Assembly (NCBI GenBank): GCA_018661145.1
Contig: JABJIU010000242.1
Span: forward strand, 1-19,680
Length of the DNA: 19,680 nt
Direction of reading: 5' to 3'
DNA from: Pseudomonadota bacterium
GTDB lineage: Bacteria; Pseudomonadota; Gammaproteobacteria; Arenicellales; UBA868
Below are positions 8,597 to 16,789 of this stretch, one piece after another. Numbering within the stretch: position 1 is the stretch's first letter; each line of letters starts with the position of its first letter. The notes below the pieces were generated by a model, which saw nothing but the letters and a program-made list of their open reading frames with translations, did not search any database and was not told the DNA's origin. The position numbers and the translations under genes were made by a program.

Positions 8597-9619
8597 GTGC
8601 TGGTCATCGGTCCCGCCTGGATCGGGGACATGGTGATGGCGCACTGCCTGTTCCAGACACTGAAGTCAAGACAGGTGGATCCCGCCATCACGCTCGCAGC
8701 ACCGCCGGCCACTGCACGGCTCGCACATCGGATGCCCGAAATCGACGAGATTGTTGAGACGCCGTTCCAACATGGCCGTCTGCACATCACCGATCGCTTC
8801 AGGATCGGCCGTTCTCTTCGTGGTCACCACTTTGATCAGGCTATCATTCTGCCGGGCTCGCTGAAAGCCGCCCTGCTCCCCTTTTTCGCGAAGATTCCGA
8901 TACGCACCGGCTACCGAGGGGAGTCCCGGTGGGGGCTAATCAACGACCCACGGCCTAGGCCGTCCACCAAGGAGGATCCGATGGCGGCGCGCTTCGTCCA
9001 GTTGGGCCTTGCCGCAAATGCGCCAGCGGTCTCGACCTACCCGCATCCACACCTCGCCACCCGTCCCGACAATGTGCAGCAGGTCTTCCAACGGATCGGC
9101 AAAAGCATTGCATCAGTCCCCGCCATCGCAATCTGCCCCGGGGCGGAATTCGGCCCCGCCAAGCGTTGGCCGGAACATCATTTTGCTGTCGTGGCTAATC
9201 ACTTTCTGACGCAAGGTTGGCAGGTCTGGTTACTGGGCGGTGAACGCGATCGGACAGTGGCACAGAAGATTATCGAGAACTGTCTTGAACCAAAACATTG
9301 CGTTGACTTGACAGGGCGTACCAGCATCGATGAAGCCATTGACCTTCTCGCCCATGCAAGTGCCGCGGTCAGTAACGACTCCGGTCTCATGCACGTCGCC
9401 GCAGCTACCGGGACGCCCGTGGTCGGTATCTTTGGCGCCTCCAGCGAGCATCACACGCCACCGCTCGGGCCCATGGCGGCAACGGTGTCCCTATCCCTTT
9501 CCTGTCGACCCTGCTTTGCAAGACACTGCCCCTTAGGCCACAAACAATGTCTCGAAACTCTGGAGCCTGATCGTGTAATCGCATCGCTATCGGCCCTGCT
9601 CGAAAAACCGTCTCAGTAG
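8597..9619 (+). CDS. waaF: ADP-heptose:LPS heptosyltransferase II
   Basis: WaaF adds the second L-glycero-D-manno-heptose to the inner core of lipopolysaccharide at the cytoplasmic face of the inner membrane. The 340-residue GT9-family protein begins LVIGPAWIGDMVMA, the donor-binding N-terminus of WaaF, and carries the hallmark CPGAEFGPAKRWP and SNDSGLMHVAAATGTPVVGIFG segments of the nucleotide-sugar domain. Like E. coli WaaF, it keeps FFAxIPxRTGYRGE. The start is GTG 8597, without visible Shine-Dalgarno. No ATG exists in the preceding codons and the family N-terminus begins only two or three residues earlier, so a rare ATT or ATC start slightly upstream is possible. WaaC (heptosyltransferase I) is not in the window. 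Confidence 0.93.
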   Translation: MLVIGPAWIGDMVMAHCLFQTLKSRQVDPAITLAAPPATARLAHRMPEIDEIVETPFQHGRLHITDRFRIGRSLRGHHFDQAIILPGSLKAALLPFFAKIPIRTGYRGESRWGLINDPRPRPSTKEDPMAARFVQLGLAANAPAVSTYPHPHLATRPDNVQQVFQRIGKSIASVPAIAICPGAEFGPAKRWPEHHFAVVANHFLTQGWQVWLLGGERDRTVAQKIIENCLEPKHCVDLTGRTSIDEAIDLLAHASAAVSNDSGLMHVAAATGTPVVGIFGASSEHHTPPLGPMAATVSLSLSCRPCFARHCPLGHKQCLETLEPDRVIASLSALLEKPSQ

Positions 9620-9637
9620 CCGACCGATATAATCGGC
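9619..9637 (+). promoter_or_regulatory. Perfect -10 hexamer inside an inverted repeat, before galE
   Basis: TATAAT lies at 9628-9633, inside GCCGA (9619-9623) ... TCGGC (9633-9637), with a nested CCGAT-ATA-ATCGG. The predicted start of transcription is near 9640, about 23 bp before the galE GTG. No TTGACA-like -35 lies 17 bp upstream, so this would be a weak or activator-dependent promoter, or an operator overlapping the -10. It immediately follows the waaF stop. Confidence 0.4.
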
Positions 9638-9662
9638 AGATATTTCTCCCTTAGAAAATCTC

Positions 9663-10685
9663 GTGAACGCCAAAACCTTATCCGTACTGGTTACCGGTGG
9701 CGCCGGTTACATCGGCTCCCACACTACCCGGCAACTTGTCGCAGCCGGACACCAGGTGACGGTGGTGGATAACCTCTACAGCGGACACCGGTGGGCGGTT
9801 TCACCTGAAGCCGATTTTCATGAGTACGACGCTGGGGACCGCGTCGCAATGCGGGCGTTGATGCGATCCCGGCACTTCGACGCGGTGATTCATTTTGCAG
9901 GACACATCGTAGTTCCAGAATCGGTGTCGGACCCAGGCAAGTATTACCGGAACAACGTCCTGGGATCGCTTAACCTCATTGAGTGCTGCGAGGAAGCCGG
10001 TGTGGGTCTCTTTGTTTTCTCATCGAGCGCCGCGGTCTACGGCAACCCTGCAACGATTCCTGTTCACGAAGAAACGCCGACCAATCCGATCAATCCATAC
10101 GGGCGCACCAAACTGATTACCGAATGGACCCTCAAGGACTTTGCCGAGCGAACCGGATCGAACCTACCGCTGCGATATGTGGCACTTCGATATTTCAACG
10201 TTGCGGGCGCCTCCCTTGACGGCGCTCTCGGTCAGGCAACACCGGAGGCCACCCACCTGATTAAGGTTGCCTGTGAGGCCGCCTGCGGTAAACGCGATTC
10301 GGTATCAATTTTCGGAACCGACTACGACACCGAAGACGGTACTTGCATTCGTGACTACATACACGTGGAGGATCTTGCGGCGGCACACCTGGGAGCGCTT
10401 GACTATCTGGCAACAGGTGGAAACTCTGCGGTGCTGAACTGTGGCTATGGCCATGGCTACAGCGTTCGTGAAGTCCTTGATATGGTACGCAAGGTTAGCG
10501 GTAACGACTTCAGTATCCGGGAGACCGGCCGCCGAGACGGTGATCCTGTGTGCCTGATATCGGATAACCGATCCATCCGCAAGCTGCTGACGTGGGCGCC
10601 ACAACATAACGACCTGGAGCTGATCTGCTCAACGGCGTTTCAATGGGAGCGCGCCAAACAAGGACCGAAATCCCGGAAAGGGTAG
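9663..10685 (+). CDS. galE: UDP-glucose 4-epimerase
   Basis: GalE interconverts UDP-glucose and UDP-galactose with tightly bound NAD, supplying galactose for LPS core or other glycans. The 340-residue extended short-chain dehydrogenase has the Rossmann motif VTGGAGYIGSHT near the N-terminus, VVDNLYSGH, the SSSAAVYG serine strand, the catalytic YGRTK with Y146, and RYFNVAGASLDG. It ends with the RDGDPVCLISDN segment seen in GalE. Start is GTG 9663; an upstream AGAAAA is a poor ribosome-binding site. Its place among waa genes, with its own perfect -10, suggests that the sugar is needed for this LPS core. A specificity for N-acetylated sugars cannot be excluded from sequence alone. Confidence 0.93.
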   Translation: MNAKTLSVLVTGGAGYIGSHTTRQLVAAGHQVTVVDNLYSGHRWAVSPEADFHEYDAGDRVAMRALMRSRHFDAVIHFAGHIVVPESVSDPGKYYRNNVLGSLNLIECCEEAGVGLFVFSSSAAVYGNPATIPVHEETPTNPINPYGRTKLITEWTLKDFAERTGSNLPLRYVALRYFNVAGASLDGALGQATPEATHLIKVACEAACGKRDSVSIFGTDYDTEDGTCIRDYIHVEDLAAAHLGALDYLATGGNSAVLNCGYGHGYSVREVLDMVRKVSGNDFSIRETGRRDGDPVCLISDNRSIRKLLTWAPQHNDLELICSTAFQWERAKQGPKSRKG

Positions 10686-10727
10686 AATAGTCGGTCATAG
10701 GTAGCACTGCAGACCGTCAGAACGCCC

Positions 10728-12755
10728 ATGAAGCTCGCGCTTTGCTTGTATAAGTATTTCCCCTACGGTGGCCTCCAGCGGGACTTTCTTCGCATTCTTA
10801 AAGAGTGCCACCAGCGCGGTCATTCGGTGCATGTGTATACCTCCGAATGGCAGGGGGAGCGCCCAAACGGTGTTGTCTTACATGTTCTCCGATCCAGTCG
10901 GATTGGGGGCAATCATGTCCGCGACCGGCGTTTTTTTAGCCGCCTGCAAAAAGCCCTGTCGAACACCCAATTCGATGCCGTCATCGGCTTCAACAAGATG
11001 CCGGGTCTGGACCTCTATTACGGTGCGGATTTTTGCTATCTTGGCAGAACAGCGCCTCAGCACCGTCCACTTTACCGTTTTATGCCGCGGTATCGTCATC
11101 ACTATGCATTCGAACGTGCGGTCTTCAGTCGAGACAGTGAAACCCAGATTCTGTCCCTGTCCCGTCGGGAGAAGAGTGTTTACCAGCAGTACTACGGTAC
11201 ACCCGAAGAGCGATTCCACATGCTCCCAGCCACACTCGATTTCGACCGCAAGCCGGCGACAGACCGCTCTGGAATTCGTGCGAGTATCCGGCAAGATCTC
11301 AATGTCGCTTCATCCGACATACTGTTGTTCTTTATCGGCTCCGGATTCAAAACCAAGGGACTTGACCGCGCGCTTATGGCGCTTGCCCATCTACCCGACG
11401 ACCTGGCAGAGCAAACCCACCTCGTGATCGTCGGCCAGGATCAGGCAGGGCCATACCAGCGCCTGGCGCAAAAGCTGGGCGTAGCGGACCGTGTGCAGTT
11501 TTTAGGCGGGAGAACCGATATCCCGGATCTATTGGCCGCGGGTGACCTTTTGATTCATCCAGCCCACGCGGAAAATACTGGTACCGTTCTGCTTGAAGCC
11601 ATCGCTGCAGGCCTACCGGTGATCGCAACCGATGTCTGCGGTTATGCGGACCATATCGTCAAAGCTGTTGCAGGGAAAGTACTGGTATCCCCCTTTGATC
11701 AGGACGAGTTAAACCGTGAACTTGCGGCCGCGCTCGTGTCAGCGGATCGTGATACCTGGTCACAAAACGGCCAACGCTATGGCGCCGATCCGAATCTCTA
11801 CCATATGCCCACAAGCGCTGTTGACGCCATCGAGTCGGCGGTACAACGCCGACAGCAAGGCGCGCCCACCGAAAAGCCGGTCACCAATTCCTGGGTGTAT
11901 CTGCGCCGTGATCTCGACAGCCTTGGGGACTTCCACCAAATCATGGCCGTCGAGGGAGAATCGTTTCGCGAAGCGCCAGGCCGTAAAACTGTGCGTTTTG
12001 CCAAGGACAGGAAAAACTATTTTCTGAAGACCCATACGGGTGTCGGCTGGCAGGAGATCATCAAGAATCTCTTCTACTTCCGCCTGCCGGTGCTCGGTGC
12101 CATGAACGAGTGGCATGGTGCCCACCATCTGCAGCGGTTGGGGATCGATACGCTCACCCTTGCCGGATATGGTACCGAGAGTGGCAACCCTGCGAGACGG
12201 CGCTCATTCATCATTACTGACGAGATCTTGGATACGCAGAGTCTCGAAGAGTTCTGCAGCACCTGGCGGAAGCGACCGCCGCGTCAAGCACATGAGATTC
12301 GCTACAAACGCTGGCTGATCCAGAGTCTCGCCCAAATTGCGCGGCGCCTACACAACAGTGGCGCCAACCACCGGGACTTTTATCTCGTTCATTTTCTGCT
12401 CCAGCCAGGTGTTGTAAATGGAAAACTGCATGCCGATGCGAGCCGGATTTTCGTCATCGACCTGCACCGAATGCAATTGCGTCGGCCTGGTCACACCCCT
12501 AAACGCTGGAAAATCAAAGACGTTGCGGGGCTCCACTATTCAAGCATGGACCTTGGGCTCACCACCCGCGACCTGTTGCGCTTTATCCGTCTTTATTCCC
12601 AGGCCCCCCTGCGGGAAACCCTGGACCGTGATCGACAGTTCTGGAAACGGGTAGAACGTCGGGCAAACCGTCTGTATGCCGCTGAGCAGCGGCGATTACC
12701 GGCCAGCAACATTGTCCCAGCCCAGACGCTGCATAGCGCCGGCACGCAACCCTGA
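10728..12755 (+). CDS. Fused LPS core glycosyltransferase (WaaG) and heptose kinase (WaaP)
   Basis: One uninterrupted frame of 675 residues joins two enzymes that are separate neighbours in Pseudomonas and E. coli. Residues 1 to about 370 are a GT4 glycosyltransferase like WaaG: MKLALCLYKYFPYGGLQRD start, the IGSGFKTKGLDRA donor loop (K208/K210) and the E-X7-E pair E282/E290 in HAENTGTVLLEAIAAG. WaaG transfers the first outer-core hexose to heptose II. A linker of roughly 40-60 residues follows. Residues about 430-675 are a WaaP-type kinase that phosphorylates heptose I: ATP lysine K434 in FLKTHTGVGW, the GAMNEW helix, catalytic D550 in NHRDFYLVHFLL and metal-binding D578 in IDLHRMQ. Motifs of both halves are intact, so both activities are expected. 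The gene begins 42 bp after galE and is followed within 14 bp by another kinase gene. Confidence 0.93.
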   Translation: MKLALCLYKYFPYGGLQRDFLRILKECHQRGHSVHVYTSEWQGERPNGVVLHVLRSSRIGGNHVRDRRFFSRLQKALSNTQFDAVIGFNKMPGLDLYYGADFCYLGRTAPQHRPLYRFMPRYRHHYAFERAVFSRDSETQILSLSRREKSVYQQYYGTPEERFHMLPATLDFDRKPATDRSGIRASIRQDLNVASSDILLFFIGSGFKTKGLDRALMALAHLPDDLAEQTHLVIVGQDQAGPYQRLAQKLGVADRVQFLGGRTDIPDLLAAGDLLIHPAHAENTGTVLLEAIAAGLPVIATDVCGYADHIVKAVAGKVLVSPFDQDELNRELAAALVSADRDTWSQNGQRYGADPNLYHMPTSAVDAIESAVQRRQQGAPTEKPVTNSWVYLRRDLDSLGDFHQIMAVEGESFREAPGRKTVRFAKDRKNYFLKTHTGVGWQEIIKNLFYFRLPVLGAMNEWHGAHHLQRLGIDTLTLAGYGTESGNPARRRSFIITDEILDTQSLEEFCSTWRKRPPRQAHEIRYKRWLIQSLAQIARRLHNSGANHRDFYLVHFLLQPGVVNGKLHADASRIFVIDLHRMQLRRPGHTPKRWKIKDVAGLHYSSMDLGLTTRDLLRFIRLYSQAPLRETLDRDRQFWKRVERRANRLYAAEQRRLPASNIVPAQTLHSAGTQP

Positions 12756-12769
12756 CCAACGGCTATCGC

Positions 12770-13528
12770 GTGACCACGCACGCCGGTGGGACTGCTGATT
12801 TCGCGCAGCTCAAGAACGATGTTGAGTCGTGGCGAATCTGCGGACTTCAAGGAGCATTTGTGTCCCGATACGGATCGCCTATGCTTCAAAGTCTCCTGTC
12901 GCATCCGGACAGCAGCTTTGAGGAGCCCGGTGGCGAACTCATAAAAAGCGATGTCAAAACGACGCTGGCCAGCACCTCCTTCGATGGTGCGCGCTTCGTC
13001 GTCAAGCGCTACAACTGTAAGAATGCCTGGCACCGGCTTCGGCTGGCCGTTTCCAAATCCCGCGCCGAGCACAGTTTCTGGGCTGCACGGCAGTTCACCC
13101 GGATCGGCATCATCACCACCTCACCTGTTGCCTGGGCCCAGGAAACTTCGTTCGGGCTGCGCGCACGATCCTGGTTTGTCTATGAACATACTGGCAACAG
13201 CATCCGGGCAGATGCCCTGAACGATGGATCTGATCCCCAACAGATCGAACAGATGCTGAGCACTATGGTCCAGAACCTGGTAAGGATGCGCAAACATAGG
13301 CTCTCTCATGGAGACATGAAACCACCAAACATATTAATAACTCCGGACAGAACAGTGCTGCTCGATCTGGACGGGGTACGCCAGCACACGGATCCCAAGG
13401 TCTGCGAGAGAGCGCTCGCCAAAGACACCGCCCGATGGATACGGTGGTGGGAAAAGAACGATCCTCAACCAAGGATTGGGGAAAGGTCCAGGACCTTGCT
13501 GAAGGCCGCAGGCTTTGCCGTGAACTGA
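12770..13528 (+). CDS. LPS-core-type small kinase (InaA/WapP-like)
   Basis: A 252-residue protein with a minimal eukaryote-like kinase core: ATP lysine K79 in FVVKRYN, catalytic HGDMKPPN with D182, and LLDLDGV in place of DFG. The basic KRYNCKNAWHRLRLAVSKSRAEHSFWAA segment after the lysine is typical of the InaA/Rio-like LPS kinases encoded beside waaP in pseudomonads, which phosphorylate further heptose positions. It differs clearly from the WaaP half of the preceding gene, so it is not a recent duplicate. Start is GTG 12770, 14 bp after waaGP, so translational coupling is likely. Exact acceptor position is unknown. It is convergent with the next gene, 21 bp apart. Confidence 0.85.
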   Translation: MTTHAGGTADFAQLKNDVESWRICGLQGAFVSRYGSPMLQSLLSHPDSSFEEPGGELIKSDVKTTLASTSFDGARFVVKRYNCKNAWHRLRLAVSKSRAEHSFWAARQFTRIGIITTSPVAWAQETSFGLRARSWFVYEHTGNSIRADALNDGSDPQQIEQMLSTMVQNLVRMRKHRLSHGDMKPPNILITPDRTVLLDLDGVRQHTDPKVCERALAKDTARWIRWWEKNDPQPRIGERSRTLLKAAGFAVN

Positions 13529-13549
13529 AGGCACTATTGAGCCCGGCCC

Positions 13550-14338
13550 TCAGTCCGCCACGCGAATGCGTGCGGCAAAAAACGGATGATCGGATGGCCC
13601 CGCCGGTCTTGACCACGCGCTTTCGACCGTGAGGCCGCGAACCCAAATCATGTCCACCCTGCTTCCCTCATCAAGACCCAAGAGCGCATCTTCGGCGTCT
13701 GGAGGCATCCAGCGACGCATCGTGGCATGATCTTTGCCGGCATTGAAATCTCCCAATAGTACGGCGCGGGGATAACGGGCAAAGGTACGCATAACCTCCT
13801 CAAGCGGTGCCTCACCCTCGACGGGCTTTGACAGGTGGGTATTGATAACCACCAGTGCAGTTCCCCCGAAATCAAAGTGGTACACCGTCAGATTCCGATG
13901 AGCTCTGCCAGTCGAGGGAAAAAGTGGCGTAGCCTCCCAAGCCACCGTTTGGAAGCGGCTGATCAGGCCGTTACCACGCTGCGCAAAAAACAAAAGCCGT
14001 CTTGTGGGCGAGAAGTGGACTGGACGGTTCAGCATACGACCGAGTCGATGCACCTGGTCATACCGCCGCAAAGGGCTGGTCCCCTCTACTTCCTGTAGAC
14101 CCACAACATCGCAAGTCTTAACCAGATCCGCAATGCGATCCAGATTTTTTCTACTGTCCGTCCCCCGGGCACGGTGAATGTTGTAGGTCGCAACACTGAA
14201 TGACGGACCCTGAAATAGACTGGCTTCGTGGTCAGTATCGAGCGTGCCGCCCCGAGCCATCCTTACCGGCCACGCCCGGCTCCCCAAAAATATCCCGATC
14301 AGCGCGAACGCCAACACGATGATCCACGATACGCTCAT
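13550..14338 (-). CDS. Endonuclease/exonuclease/phosphatase-family protein, membrane-anchored
   Basis: The 262-residue product has one N-terminal hydrophobic helix (residues about 4-20), then an EEP (DNase I-like) domain. Visible catalytic positions are N53 in ATYNIHRARG, E83 in GLQEVEG, H168 in VINTHLS, D197 and N199 in LLGDFNA, D229 in RVDMIWV and the final S249-D250-H251. All metal and catalytic residues of the fold are present, so it should be an active phosphodiesterase. The substrate may be DNA, RNA, a lipid or an inositol phosphate and cannot be told from sequence. The anchor places the domain at the membrane, probably outside the cytoplasm. It is divergent from the deacetylase-family gene, with 143 bp between them. 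Confidence 0.88.
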   Translation of the reverse strand: MSVSWIIVLAFALIGIFLGSRAWPVRMARGGTLDTDHEASLFQGPSFSVATYNIHRARGTDSRKNLDRIADLVKTCDVVGLQEVEGTSPLRRYDQVHRLGRMLNRPVHFSPTRRLLFFAQRGNGLISRFQTVAWEATPLFPSTGRAHRNLTVYHFDFGGTALVVINTHLSKPVEGEAPLEEVMRTFARYPRAVLLGDFNAGKDHATMRRWMPPDAEDALLGLDEGSRVDMIWVRGLTVESAWSRPAGPSDHPFFAARIRVAD

Positions 14339-14481
14339 ATCGGTGCACCTTGGTCGATTGGGGAGAAGAGCATCAGCAAAAATGCAGGCCCGCGACGTGT
14401 TTATACTGCGTTTCTTAAAAGGGCTAGTATGACAATTGATTCTAACGTGGCCCCGTGTAACCTCCGAAGCGGACGGCGCTT

Positions 14482-15435
14482 ATGAAAACGGCTTTTGCCA
14501 GCGATCCCAGATTTGAAGACCACGACACCGGTCACGGACACCCGGAACGGGCATCTCGGCTGTCGCATACGCTCAAACACCTTAAAACACAGAGTTGGTT
14601 TTCGTCTCTGGACAATGTCCCCGCCGTCGATTGTGAGCCGGAGTGGCTGGCTTCTGTACACCACCGTGGGCTGATCGAGCGTGCACGTGTCAGTTGTGAA
14701 GAGGGACTGCCGTATCTCGACACCCCTGATGTCGCCATCTCTGGCGTGTCTTTTGATATTGCCTGTCTTGCTGCGGGCACGGTGCTCAACCTTGCGGATG
14801 CGGTCGCTTCAGGCCGCTCAGATAACGGTTTTGCCCTGATTCGCCCGCCCGGTCACCACGCCGAATACGACGCGGCTTTGGGCTTTTGTCTCTTCAACAA
14901 TATTGCGATCGCCGCCCGGTACCTGCAGCAACAGCACAGGCTGGAGAAAATCTTGATCCTCGACTGGGACGTACATCACGGCAATGGTACTCAGCATCTG
15001 TTTGAAGAGGATCCCAGTGTTTTTTATGTAAGCACCCATCAGTACCCGCATTACCCGGGAACCGGGTCATATTCGGAGACCGGCATTGGTGCGGGCAAAG
15101 GGAGCACCCTCAACTGCCCAATGGACGCGGGTGCCAACAACGAGGCCTATACCGAAGTGTTCACTGAAAACATCCTGCCGGCTGTCGAACTTTTCAAGCC
15201 CGATATCATTCTGATCTCCGCGGGATTTGATGCGCATCAGGCAGACCCCCTCGGCAGCATCAATCTGACCACTGAACATTACGCATGGATGACAAAACGG
15301 CTTATGGAGTGCGCGGATCGTCACTGCAACGGCCGGATCCTATCGGTACTGGAGGGTGGCTACGATCTCGACGCGCTGGCTTTAAGCGTTGCGAGTCATA
15401 TCAAAACGCTCAAACACTTCGACGACGCTCCCTGA
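14482..15435 (+). CDS. Histone deacetylase/AcuC/APAH-family zinc hydrolase
   Basis: A 317-residue arginase/deacetylase-fold enzyme. The family removes acetyl groups from proteins, polyamines or small amides using one zinc ion. Seen: HxxGHGHPERASRL near the N-terminus (loop with the PERxxR signature), RPPGHHAE with the catalytic His pair H125/H126, zinc ligands D163 and H165 in DWDVHHGNGT, third ligand D250 in SAGFDAH, and the transition-state tyrosine Y294 in LEGGYD. The class II-like motifs suggest kinship with bacterial HDAH-type amidohydrolases. The physiological substrate is unknown. Start ATG 14482 is preceded by a weak GGACGG. It converges with the transporter gene, 11 bp apart. Confidence 0.93.
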   Translation: MKTAFASDPRFEDHDTGHGHPERASRLSHTLKHLKTQSWFSSLDNVPAVDCEPEWLASVHHRGLIERARVSCEEGLPYLDTPDVAISGVSFDIACLAAGTVLNLADAVASGRSDNGFALIRPPGHHAEYDAALGFCLFNNIAIAARYLQQQHRLEKILILDWDVHHGNGTQHLFEEDPSVFYVSTHQYPHYPGTGSYSETGIGAGKGSTLNCPMDAGANNEAYTEVFTENILPAVELFKPDIILISAGFDAHQADPLGSINLTTEHYAWMTKRLMECADRHCNGRILSVLEGGYDLDALALSVASHIKTLKHFDDAP

Positions 15436-15446
15436 CTGCCAACCCT

Positions 15447-16379
15447 TTAGGCCAAAACCGACAGAACGATCGAAAGCGTGACCACTGAGACCGCCGTGCT
15501 CAGCACTACTGCAGTGCCGGCCAGAGCTTGCCCACACTCATAACGCTCCGCGAAAAGGTAGGTGTTGATGCCGACGGGAAGCGCCGCCATCACTACCATG
15601 ACCGCCTGCCAGACCGGCGGCAATCCTAGCCAGTGCGAGACCCACCACACCAGTAAAGGCAGCAGCAGGTTCTTGACCGCGACCACCGCCAGAGCGCGGC
15701 TGAACACGCCCTCGACGGCGTAAAAACTGAGCGCACTACCCAGGGCAAAAAGCGCGCACGGCACCGCTGACTGGCCGATCAAGGCGATGATCTCTGATAT
15801 CGGACCGGGCAGTGAAAGCCCCGACAGATTGACGGCAGCGCCCAAACCAATCCCCAGCAGGTACTGGTTCGCGACAATGCTCTTGAACACGGGCCACCCG
15901 ATCGGCACACGGTGATCCCGCTGCTTGGCACTTTCCTGAATCACAATCATCGGTGCAAAAAAGATGGGCGCCTGGAACGCCACGAGAAGAAAAAGCGGTA
16001 CGGTGGCCGCCTCTCCAAAGGCGGTCATCACCAAAGGAATACCAAGGGGAATAAAGTTTCCGTAACTGCATCCAAACGCGAATACACCGACTTCCCCTAT
16101 AGGCCGACCTGAGGCCGTGCGCATCAGCCAGAACACCGTCAGAAACGAACCGAGGGCACAAGCAAAAAACCCAAGCACATAATCCCAAGGCATTTGCACC
16201 GGCAGAGTCACCGTACTCATGGCTTTAAACAACAGCAGCGGTATCGCAATGTTGAATACATAAAGAGACAGGCCCCGTACCGCACCTGAATCCAGCCAGC
16301 GAAAGGCGCCCACGAGATAGCCCAGAACCACAACACCGAAAACCGGTACGATCACATCAACGACTACCGGCAATATCAT
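15447..16379 (-). CDS. AEC-family permease (auxin-efflux-carrier superfamily)
   Basis: A 310-residue, very hydrophobic protein with about ten predicted membrane helices split by a short central hydrophilic loop (ESAKQRDHRVP, about residues 150-160). Characteristic AEC features are VVVLGYLVG near the N-terminus, FNIAIPLLLFKAM with the helix-breaking proline in helix 2, the GCSYGNFIPLGIPL stretch, and in the second half ALPVGINTYLFAERY. Family members export or import carboxylates or amino-acid derivatives; the substrate here is unknown. The start at ATG 16379 gives the normal N-terminus. It is divergent from ileS and its 481-bp leader, so no co-regulation through that leader is implied. Confidence 0.93.
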   Translation of the reverse strand: MILPVVVDVIVPVFGVVVLGYLVGAFRWLDSGAVRGLSLYVFNIAIPLLLFKAMSTVTLPVQMPWDYVLGFFACALGSFLTVFWLMRTASGRPIGEVGVFAFGCSYGNFIPLGIPLVMTAFGEAATVPLFLLVAFQAPIFFAPMIVIQESAKQRDHRVPIGWPVFKSIVANQYLLGIGLGAAVNLSGLSLPGPISEIIALIGQSAVPCALFALGSALSFYAVEGVFSRALAVVAVKNLLLPLLVWWVSHWLGLPPVWQAVMVVMAALPVGINTYLFAERYECGQALAGTAVVLSTAVSVVTLSIVLSVLA

Positions 16380-16550
16380 GGCTAAATGTTATGCAGAAGT
16401 AATGATTCGACTTTCATGCGACTGACTTTAACGGGCTGTCGACCGCAGGGATAGCCACCGAACACAGGAGTTGATTTGCCTTGCTTATGCCGCACGGTTA
16501 GATTTAGCCTCTATAGACAGGAGTCCAGCAACCTCCTGCAGACGATAGGC
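16380..16550. promoter_or_regulatory. Divergent promoter region between the permease gene and the ileS leader
   Basis: No gene is seen here. A TATAGA at 16512-16517 is the best -10 candidate for ileS and would start transcription near 16524, but no good -35 lies at the right distance (TTGATT at 16471 and TTGCTT at 16481 are too far). On the minus strand, a TAACAT just upstream of ATG 16379 could serve the permease. A hairpin, CAGGAG (16518-16523) with CTCCTG (16533-16538), lies just before the T-box and may be part of the transcript's 5' end. All promoter calls here are weak. Confidence 0.4.
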
Positions 16551-16556
16551 GCTGAC

Positions 16557-16641
16557 GGGGAAGAGTAATCGGGCATGCCCGTGCACCCAGAGACCGGGGG
16601 GAGCTGAAATCCCCGGGCCGGGTCTCGATAAAAATCACCCC
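16557..16641 (+). promoter_or_regulatory. T-box Stem I with isoleucine specifier codon AUC
   Basis: GGGG/CCCC closes an internal loop whose 5' strand is AAGAGUAA (16561-16568) and whose 3' strand carries AAAA, then AUC (16634-16636), then A (16637). This matches the usual layout in which the specifier codon is followed by a purine and faces an AGUA strand. Above the loop, AUCGGG (16568-16573) can pair with CUCGAU (16624-16629). A 3-nt bulge and GCCCG (16577-16581)/CGGGU (16619-16623) continue the stem, ending in a GGGGGGAGCUGAAAUCCCC-like distal hairpin. Alternative pairings such as GAGACC/GGUCUC (16590-16595/16621-16626) are also strong, so the upper stem is uncertain. Confidence 0.8.
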
Positions 16642-16766
16642 TGAGCCGCTGACCGAACCCTACAGCTGACCAACAGCATGGGGCAGTAGGCTCAGCCGAC
16701 TGACCTTCGAGACAGGTCCGGGACACGAAACGTGTGCCAAGGCCGGGCAACAGCCCAGGCAAAGCC

Positions 16767-16789
16767 GGGTGGTACCGCGCGCGCGCCCC
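16767..16789 (+). promoter_or_regulatory. T-box antisequestrator with tRNA-acceptor-binding bulge
   Basis: Helix A1 is GGG (16767-16769)/CCC (16787-16789). The 7-nt bulge UGGUACC (16770-16776) holds UGGU, complementary to the ACCA end of a tRNA with discriminator A73, as in tRNA-Ile. Helix A2 is GCG (16777-16779)/CGC (16784-16786) with a CGCG loop. The form is the classic antiterminator/antisequestrator fold, here with minimal, all-GC helices. Confidence 0.85.
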
